Source: an uncultured Granulicatella sp. (GTDB lineage: Bacteria > Bacillota > Bacilli > Lactobacillales > Aerococcaceae). Taken from it: a stretch of DNA of 9,632 bases. Numbering within the stretch: position 1 is the first letter of the stretch; the number at the start of each line of letters is the position of its first letter. The DNA is taken from contig CALIJD010000066.1 in the NCBI GenBank assembly GCA_938017885.1, positions 1 to 9,632 on the forward strand, read 5' to 3'. The notes under the pieces were generated by a model, which was given only the letters and a program-made list of their open reading frames with translations, was not told the origin of the DNA and did no database searches. Of this stretch, positions 5,575-9,632 are shown piece after piece. Made by a program: the position numbers and the translations under genes.

Positions 5575-7146
5575 TTAATTTGTTTCTTTACGAATCACTA
5601 CAAATGAAGTCACTAAGAATAAACCAGCTATTAAAACTAGAATATTATAATTCGAAGTACCAGTATTTGGCAATTCTGGTTTTTCTTCGGTTGTTGTAGT
5701 GTTCTCTGTCGTTTCAACAGTACTTGGGACTTCTGTTGTCGTTGAAGGAGACTCTGTTGTAGTCGTTACTGTTGTAGACTCTTCAGTTGTCGTGGTTGAC
5801 GTTGTAGTTGTAGAAGTCGTAGTAGTTGTTGTGGTTGTTGTAGTCGTCGTTGTTGTTTGTTCTTTTGGATTCACAATTGTTTTTGTAACTGTTCTATCAG
5901 CTGCAAAATCAGCAATATTTACATCTGTTTCAGGTGTTTCAATTTTATATCCTGGAAGTGTTTCAACTTCTGTAAGTGTATATTTATCTTTTAATAATGA
6001 AGGTACCGTGATATTTCCATTAGAATCAGTGACATATTCTCCTATTACTTGATTATTTCTTAATCGAGTCAGTTTAAATTTTACTCCAGCTAATGGTTTA
6101 TTTTCATCATCTACTTTATGAACATTAATGGTGAATACATAACCTATTCCAGAACCTCCAGCTACTTGCACAGCAGAAGCATTTGTAACTTCATTCTGAA
6201 CAATTCCCTTAGCTTTTAATTTCGCATCATTTTTCAACAGTTCTCCGTCTAAAGGAGAATAGTTTAATCTGACATCATATGATATACGATATTGATCTGT
6301 TTCACTAATATCTCCTAGTTCAGCAACAAAAGACTTTCCATCTGCACCAAAAGTAACTTTATGTTGACTTGTGACATCTGTTCTGTCTGTGAATTGCCAT
6401 TCACCATTTACGTAATTAAATTTTCCTTTATAAATTCGAAAACTATCTTTCACATAAGAAGCATTATGGTATTGTAATTGATCTTCTATTGTAACTTCTT
6501 TTAAATTCTGCTTTGTTCGGTTAATAGAAATATTGTAGGAAACAGTTTTATAGTCTGTATTGTTTACCCAACTAGTTTTTGTGAAAAGTGTTGGATTTCC
6601 ATCTCCAATGCCTTTAAATTTGATTTTTCCAGCGACTTTTGTTTCTTTGTTTACACTTAGATCTATCGAAATCTCTCCAGCTTGTGGGTGTTTTTTGAAA
6701 TCTACTCTAGCATAGAAGAAGAATTTACCGTTTGTATCTGAATGCTTTTCTACATAATCTGTATACTCTAAGGTTAAAGTTTTATTATTGGCATCCACCG
6801 TTGCATGTGCAATCACTTCTTTTGTATTAACATCTCGAATTTCAAAGCTAGTTGAAGTAATAATCAATGCATCAGGAACTGTTAAAATCGTTTTGTCTCC
6901 TGCTTTAACATCCTTATCGCTTAAATCAAATGTAGCATTAATTCTAAAAGTAGCCCATTGTGCTAAATCCCAGTCCAACTTTCCGCCTTCATTATTAAAG
7001 ATACTTAAACTAGTTATGGCATCAGCTAAATTACCAGTAACTGTCGGAGAGGTATCCGCAGAAGCATTTCGTGAAGTTAAGGAGAAGAGTGCTGCTAAAA
7101 ATACTAATAAGAACGATAAAAAGGTGATTTTTCTGGTTTTTTTCAT
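5575..7146 (-). CDS. LPXTG-anchored MSCRAMM-like adhesin with Cna-B domain and Thr-rich stalk
   Basis: A 523-residue surface protein predicted to be covalently attached to peptidoglycan by sortase. It has a signal peptide (1-30, cleavage after SRNASA, no YSIRK motif), then two Ig-like adhesion domains (about 31-185 and 186-328; the second resembles collagen-binding Cna-A type domains, with NNTDYKTVSYNISINR and LKEVTIEDQL). A single SpaA/Cna-B prealbumin-like domain follows (about 336-428). In that domain Lys344 (VHKVD), Glu393 (LTEVE) and Asn426 (IVNPKE) match the triad that forms an intramolecular isopeptide bond. A Thr-rich stalk (about 430-488) leads to LPNTG (492-496), a hydrophobic segment and a short basic tail RKETN. 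The Shine-Dalgarno AAGAGGAA supports the start. The gene is flanked by its own promoter and terminator. Ligand unknown; it is not a recognisable pilus subunit operon, since no sortase or other pilin lies nearby. Confidence 0.9.
   Translation of the reverse strand: MKKTRKITFLSFLLVFLAALFSLTSRNASADTSPTVTGNLADAITSLSIFNNEGGKLDWDLAQWATFRINATFDLSDKDVKAGDKTILTVPDALIITSTSFEIRDVNTKEVIAHATVDANNKTLTLEYTDYVEKHSDTNGKFFFYARVDFKKHPQAGEISIDLSVNKETKVAGKIKFKGIGDGNPTLFTKTSWVNNTDYKTVSYNISINRTKQNLKEVTIEDQLQYHNASYVKDSFRIYKGKFNYVNGEWQFTDRTDVTSQHKVTFGADGKSFVAELGDISETDQYRISYDVRLNYSPLDGELLKNDAKLKAKGIVQNEVTNASAVQVAGGSGIGYVFTINVHKVDDENKPLAGVKFKLTRLRNNQVIGEYVTDSNGNITVPSLLKDKYTLTEVETLPGYKIETPETDVNIADFAADRTVTKTIVNPKEQTTTTTTTTTTTTTTSTTTTSTTTTEESTTVTTTTESPSTTTEVPSTVETTENTTTTEEKPELPNTGTSNYNILVLIAGLFLVTSFVVIRKETN
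5683..5856 (-). repeat. Thr-rich low-complexity stalk coding repeat
   Basis: This stretch encodes an uninterrupted run of 14 Thr followed by Ser/Glu-broken Thr blocks (residues 431-488). Thr codons are mixed (ACA, ACT, ACG, ACC) rather than one pure triplet, which limits slippage but still leaves an imperfect triplet repeat that can change length. Such stalks hold adhesin heads away from the wall and may be O-glycosylated. Confidence 0.85.
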
Positions 7147-7176
7147 ATTTATTCCTCTTTTCTTGGTTTACTGGTA

Positions 7177-7242
7177 ATAAATCAATGATTTATATGTTCA
7201 TATTATCACATTTACATAACAATTAACATAGGATAATTGTTA
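7177..7242 (-). promoter_or_regulatory. Adhesin promoter region with two dyads
   Basis: The likely -10 on the minus strand is TGTGATAAT (extended, core at 7202-7207), about 55 bases before the start codon; no good -35 is seen. Two inverted repeats flank it. TAACAATTA and TAATTGTTA (7217-7225 and 7234-7242) are separated by 8 bases and cover the -35 position. ATAAATCA and TGATTTAT (7177-7193) around one base lie at or just after the expected transcription start. Such positions suit repressor binding, but no known regulator consensus was recognised and the DNA is very A/T rich. Confidence 0.4.
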
Positions 7243-7371
7243 AATATTCGATATATTCACATTTTCATCAAATGAAAAATTGAACAAAAATAGAAAAAGT
7301 TTTCATTGATTTCATATAAAGAAATAGTTTTCTTTTCAAAAGACGTAAAAACGCCTTTAAATCCCCTCATC

Positions 7372-7400
7372 TTGACAAGAACGGCATTATTCCATATCAT
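7372..7400 (+). promoter_or_regulatory. Promoter of the membrane protein gene
   Basis: Plus-strand consensus -35 TTGACA (7372-7377), 17-bp spacer and -10 TATCAT (7395-7400), with a start near 7407 just before the Shine-Dalgarno AATGAGG and the ATG at 7430. A TATAAT at 7406-7411 is an alternative -10 but is too far from this -35. The rest of the 283-bp gap (7147-7429) contains only the adhesin promoter region and a small TTTTCAT/ATGAAAA hairpin at 7262-7278. Confidence 0.75.
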
Positions 7401-7429
7401 TAAACTATAATTAAGAATGAGGTATTTTT

Positions 7430-8251
7430 ATGAACAACGAACCACAGTCTATGTCCGTTTCGAACATCTTACATCAACTAACCTCTCCTTGGCTGAATTT
7501 TATTTTAGCTCCTTTAGGTTATTGTTTAATCGGACTTCTTCTTGCTGTAAGACAACAACAATTTCACTTTACTCATTTTTCAGTATTGTTTTTGTTCTTT
7601 GTCATTATTTATTTGCAAGAAAATTCATTTAGAAAATTTGCTAACCATCCAGAAATGAAAAGATGGATTTTTATAGCTATTACAGACATACTGTTACTTT
7701 CTCTTCTAGTCTATTTTTATCAAAATGTAGCTTTAAGAATCGTTCTTCTTTTACTTTTAATAGTGATTCTGAACCACGGTCACTTGTTTGAATTGAAGAC
7801 AAATGATATGTTTTATATTTATCATTCTTTTTTAAATAGTATTTCAAAATATTATTTGGGGAATTTCATCACTTTGTTTATTTTAAGTGGCGCGGTTTCT
7901 AAAGAAATTGGCATTCAATTATTCCAATATATTTTATTTGGATTATATGTTTCTCATGTTAAATCACGTTTGGTCGAAATTAGAGAAGGAAAAAGACACT
8001 ATGGTCCAGTAGTCGCAATTTGTACTGTTTTATTTAATCTTTCTTGGCTAATTGGAACAATAATCTACTTTGTCTGGTACCTAGGCTCTTTCAGTGTTCT
8101 GGGAACGATTTTATTCTCATTATCCTTATTGATTCCAATTTTATATCAAATATACTATCGAAAAGAATTTTCTGTTAATCGACAATTTACATACTTACAT
8201 TGGTATTTAATTGTAATGTCATTTTTATATGGATTTTTCTTTATCATTTAA
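7430..8251 (+). CDS. Polytopic membrane protein, possibly a degenerate UbiA-like protein
   Basis: A 273-residue, very hydrophobic protein with about eight to nine predicted membrane segments (near 22-40, 49-63, 79-96, 100-116, 143-157, 162-175, 192-218, 221-243 and 257-273). I do not recognise a gene name. Its size and layout resemble the UbiA/MenA prenyltransferase superfamily: an N-terminal SPWLNFILAPLGYCLIGLLLA like UbiA helix 1, SISKYYLGNFITLFILSG like the LK..GLGE...FL.FG stretch, and SRLVEIREGKRHYGP where UbiA enzymes have the second Asp motif and G(K/R)xT. However both Mg-binding Asp-rich motifs are missing: the first loop reads LQENSFRKFANHPE. A normal prenyl transfer reaction is therefore doubtful. 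It has a strong promoter of its own, a plain Shine-Dalgarno (AATGAGG), and no co-transcribed partner. An unrelated membrane protein remains possible. Confidence 0.5.
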   Translation: MNNEPQSMSVSNILHQLTSPWLNFILAPLGYCLIGLLLAVRQQQFHFTHFSVLFLFFVIIYLQENSFRKFANHPEMKRWIFIAITDILLLSLLVYFYQNVALRIVLLLLLIVILNHGHLFELKTNDMFYIYHSFLNSISKYYLGNFITLFILSGAVSKEIGIQLFQYILFGLYVSHVKSRLVEIREGKRHYGPVVAICTVLFNLSWLIGTIIYFVWYLGSFSVLGTILFSLSLLIPILYQIYYRKEFSVNRQFTYLHWYLIVMSFLYGFFFII

Positions 8252-8285
8252 AAAAACGTTGGACATTGTCCAACGTTTTTTTAAA
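8247..8285. terminator. Shared bidirectional terminator containing both stop codons
   Basis: A perfect inverted repeat with 19-base arms around a single central base: TTTAAAAAAACGTTGGACA, T, and its complement. The GC-containing core ends in seven T residues on either strand, an ideal rho-independent terminator in both directions. The TAA of the membrane protein (8249-8251) and the TAA of nth (8281-8283) both lie within the arms. Confidence 0.93.
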
Positions 8286-8919
8286 CTTCTTTTTGACCAT
8301 ATGCACAAAAATCTAACAATGGACATCCCTCACACTTGGGACTCCTAGCCGTACAATGATATCTTCCAAAGAAAATCATCCAATGATGAGCCCTTCCCCA
8401 TTTATTTTTAGGTAACTTTTTACATAAGGTTTCTTCAACCTCAAGAACGGATGCTGACTGTTTACAAATCTGTAATCTTTTGCTTACTCTTTCCACATGA
8501 GTATCTACAGCAAAGGCTGGTAAGCCAAAAGCAACACTTAGTACAACATTTGCTGTTTTTCGCCCTACACCAGCAAGCGAAACCAATTCTTCTCTTGTTC
8601 TTGGAACTTCACCATTATATTTTTCAACAAGTTGCTGGGCACAAAGTCTAATATTTTTGGCTTTATTTCGGTATAATCCTAATGATTGAATACACTCAAT
8701 TACAACTTCTTCTTCACTATTTGCTAGAGCATGAGCAGTGGGATAAATTGCAAAAAGTTTCGGCGTCACTTTATTAACGCCTTTATCTGTAGCCTGTGCA
8801 CTTAAGATCGTTGCAATTAAAAGTTGAAAAGGTGTTTCATGATTCAATTCACAGTGCGCATCAGGAAATAGTTTTTCCATTCTCTCTACTGCTTCAATAG
8901 TTTTTGCTTTCGATAACAT
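8281..8919 (-). CDS. nth: Endonuclease III
   Basis: Base-excision repair DNA glycosylase/AP lyase that removes oxidised pyrimidines such as thymine glycol. The 212-residue product is full length. The helix-hairpin-helix reads LAGVGRKTANVV (115-126) with the catalytic Lys121, and the catalytic Asp139 lies in AVDTHV. The C-terminal cluster Cys189-X6-Cys196-X2-Cys199-X5-Cys205 matches the [4Fe-4S] site. The conserved LLIATILSAQATD (33-45) is present. It is the second gene of a dnaD-nth operon, three bases after dnaD, and probably translationally coupled to it. It ends in the shared terminator. Identification is secure. Confidence 0.98.
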   Translation of the reverse strand: MLSKAKTIEAVERMEKLFPDAHCELNHETPFQLLIATILSAQATDKGVNKVTPKLFAIYPTAHALANSEEEVVIECIQSLGLYRNKAKNIRLCAQQLVEKYNGEVPRTREELVSLAGVGRKTANVVLSVAFGLPAFAVDTHVERVSKRLQICKQSASVLEVEETLCKKLPKNKWGRAHHWMIFFGRYHCTARSPKCEGCPLLDFCAYGQKEV

Positions 8920-8922
8920 AAA

Positions 8923-8931
8923 TCACCTTTT
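8923..8931 (-). promoter_or_regulatory. nth ribosome binding site overlapping the dnaD stop
   Basis: Minus-strand AAAAGGTGA carries both the Shine-Dalgarno of nth and the TGA stop of dnaD (8923-8925), with the nth ATG three bases beyond the stop. Ribosomes terminating dnaD therefore finish on the nth initiation site, which suggests coupled translation. Confidence 0.85.
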
Positions 8932-9612
8932 CGTCCAATGAATCATCGGTACTTTAGTTTTATCTAGAGGACTAGCTTGTAGTTCAACTTGATTATTTTT
9001 GATTCGACTCTTTTCAGTAGCAAGCTGTTGTAAAGTTTTAATTCCTTTTCGATGCCAACTCAAAAGAATCTTATCCATATATTTAATCGTGAAGACCTGA
9101 TTTAATACACATTCCTTTAATGCTGCAATAATAATTTCTTGTGGATAATGATCCTGGTGAATCCAACTAGATACATTCTGAATTTCAAAAGAACTAAGTG
9201 GTCTGCCAAATTCCTGTTCAATTAAAGCTAACAAGTTAATATCAGACTGTTTTTGCTCTTTATTTTTAATGGAATGTTGCTTATATGCAATCTCTAATTG
9301 TTGCATTAAAGGTTTAAAACTGTAATAGTCTACCTTTTTCTCATTGTTAGTTTCTCTTTGTTGAATCACTAAAACTTGTCTATCCATTAAATGTTGAATA
9401 ATTCCAAATAATTGTTTTTCATCCAGCCCAAATGTTTTACAAGTTTCTTCTACATTTAAAACGAAGTATTCTTCTGTATGCCTTTGTAGTAGCCAAGAAA
9501 TTAACAAACATTCATCCGCATTTAATTGTAAATGCCGATAGTACTGAATCAAAACATTAGGTACGGTTGTGGAACCACTAAACATCCAATGCTCTTGGAA
9601 TGTTAATGCCAT
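8923..9612 (-). CDS. dnaD: Replication initiation/restart protein DnaD
   Basis: Primosome component of low-GC Gram-positives; in Bacillus it acts with DnaA, DnaB and PriA to load the replicative helicase. The 229 residues comprise an N-terminal winged-helix oligomerisation domain (about 10-105, with LNADECLLISWLLQ typical of the family), a polar linker rich in Lys, Gln and Glu (about 110-125), and the C-terminal DDBH2 domain (about 126-198) containing FGRPLSSFEIQNVSSW and the DNA-binding YxxxIxxxW motif, Tyr178 to Trp186 in YMDKILLSW. The Shine-Dalgarno GGGAGGAAA (9617-9625), spaced correctly, supports the ATG. The dnaD-nth order matches the Bacillus arrangement, where asnS lies upstream; the upstream gene and operon promoter are outside the window. 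Confidence 0.95.
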   Translation of the reverse strand: MALTFQEHWMFSGSTTVPNVLIQYYRHLQLNADECLLISWLLQRHTEEYFVLNVEETCKTFGLDEKQLFGIIQHLMDRQVLVIQQRETNNEKKVDYYSFKPLMQQLEIAYKQHSIKNKEQKQSDINLLALIEQEFGRPLSSFEIQNVSSWIHQDHYPQEIIIAALKECVLNQVFTIKYMDKILLSWHRKGIKTLQQLATEKSRIKNNQVELQASPLDKTKVPMIHWTKR

Positions 9613-9632
9613 TCGATTTCCTCCCTCTTCTA

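Noticed and set aside
5699..6052. Plus-strand open frame encoding a Val-rich protein
   Set aside because: It is the antisense of the Thr-rich stalk and Cna-B coding region of the adhesin; the Val run simply mirrors the ACN codons.
6788..7177. Plus-strand open frame opposite the adhesin N-terminus
   Set aside because: It is antisense to the signal peptide and first Ig-like domain, has no ribosome binding site and resembles nothing.
7334..7359. AAAGACGT / ACGCCTTT hairpin as a terminator or operator
   Set aside because: Arms are short with a mismatch, and no gene ends here that would need a terminator.
7417..7632. Short plus-strand frame overlapping the membrane protein gene
   Set aside because: It lies out of frame over the 5' end of a well-supported gene with a good promoter and Shine-Dalgarno.
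1..9632. Novel defence, mobile or toxin-antitoxin system
   Set aside because: All long frames are assigned to housekeeping, cell-surface or single membrane proteins; no transposase, integrase, tandem spacer array, tRNA attachment site or small gene pair was found.

Overview
The window looks like the chromosome of an AT-rich, low-GC Gram-positive coccus of the order Lactobacillales. Five things support this: an S-MK (SAM-III) riboswitch in front of metK, a leucine T-box in front of leuS, a dnaD-nth gene pair, a sortase-anchored LPNTG adhesin, and a LysM-repeat glucosaminidase autolysin. A Carnobacteriaceae/Granulicatella-like or Enterococcaceae-like genome is plausible, but the genus cannot be fixed by eye.

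Layout. At 1-1540 (minus strand) lies the 5' half of leuS, its T-box leader with terminator, and a promoter embedded in the last codons of the gene upstream. At 1523-3379 (minus) is a secreted N-acetylglucosaminidase with six LysM repeats. A divergent promoter region (3380-3539) separates it from mnmM/ytqB (3540-4100, plus), a tRNA wobble-uridine methyltransferase. mnmM converges on metK (4177-5349, minus), with two strong hairpins between them. metK has a compact S-MK riboswitch leader and an extended -10 promoter. At 5575-7146 (minus) is an LPNTG-anchored adhesin with Ig-like domains, one Cna-B domain and a Thr-rich stalk. A 283-bp AT-rich divergent region follows, and then a polytopic membrane protein (7430-8251, plus) that resembles a UbiA prenyltransferase without its Asp-rich motifs. 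It converges on the nth-dnaD operon (8281-9612, minus) through one perfect hairpin that contains both stop codons.

The genes fall into loose groups. leuS (with T-box) and mnmM concern tRNA charging and modification. metK makes SAM, the methyl donor that MnmM uses, and is controlled by SAM. The autolysin and adhesin act at the cell surface. nth and dnaD serve DNA repair and replication restart. Nearly everything is ordinary core genome plus one strain-variable surface protein. I see no mobile element, CRISPR array, tRNA, rRNA or defence system. The best leads are the degenerate UbiA-like protein, the autolysin gene whose only downstream terminator is the leucine T-box, and the inverted repeats around the adhesin promoter.
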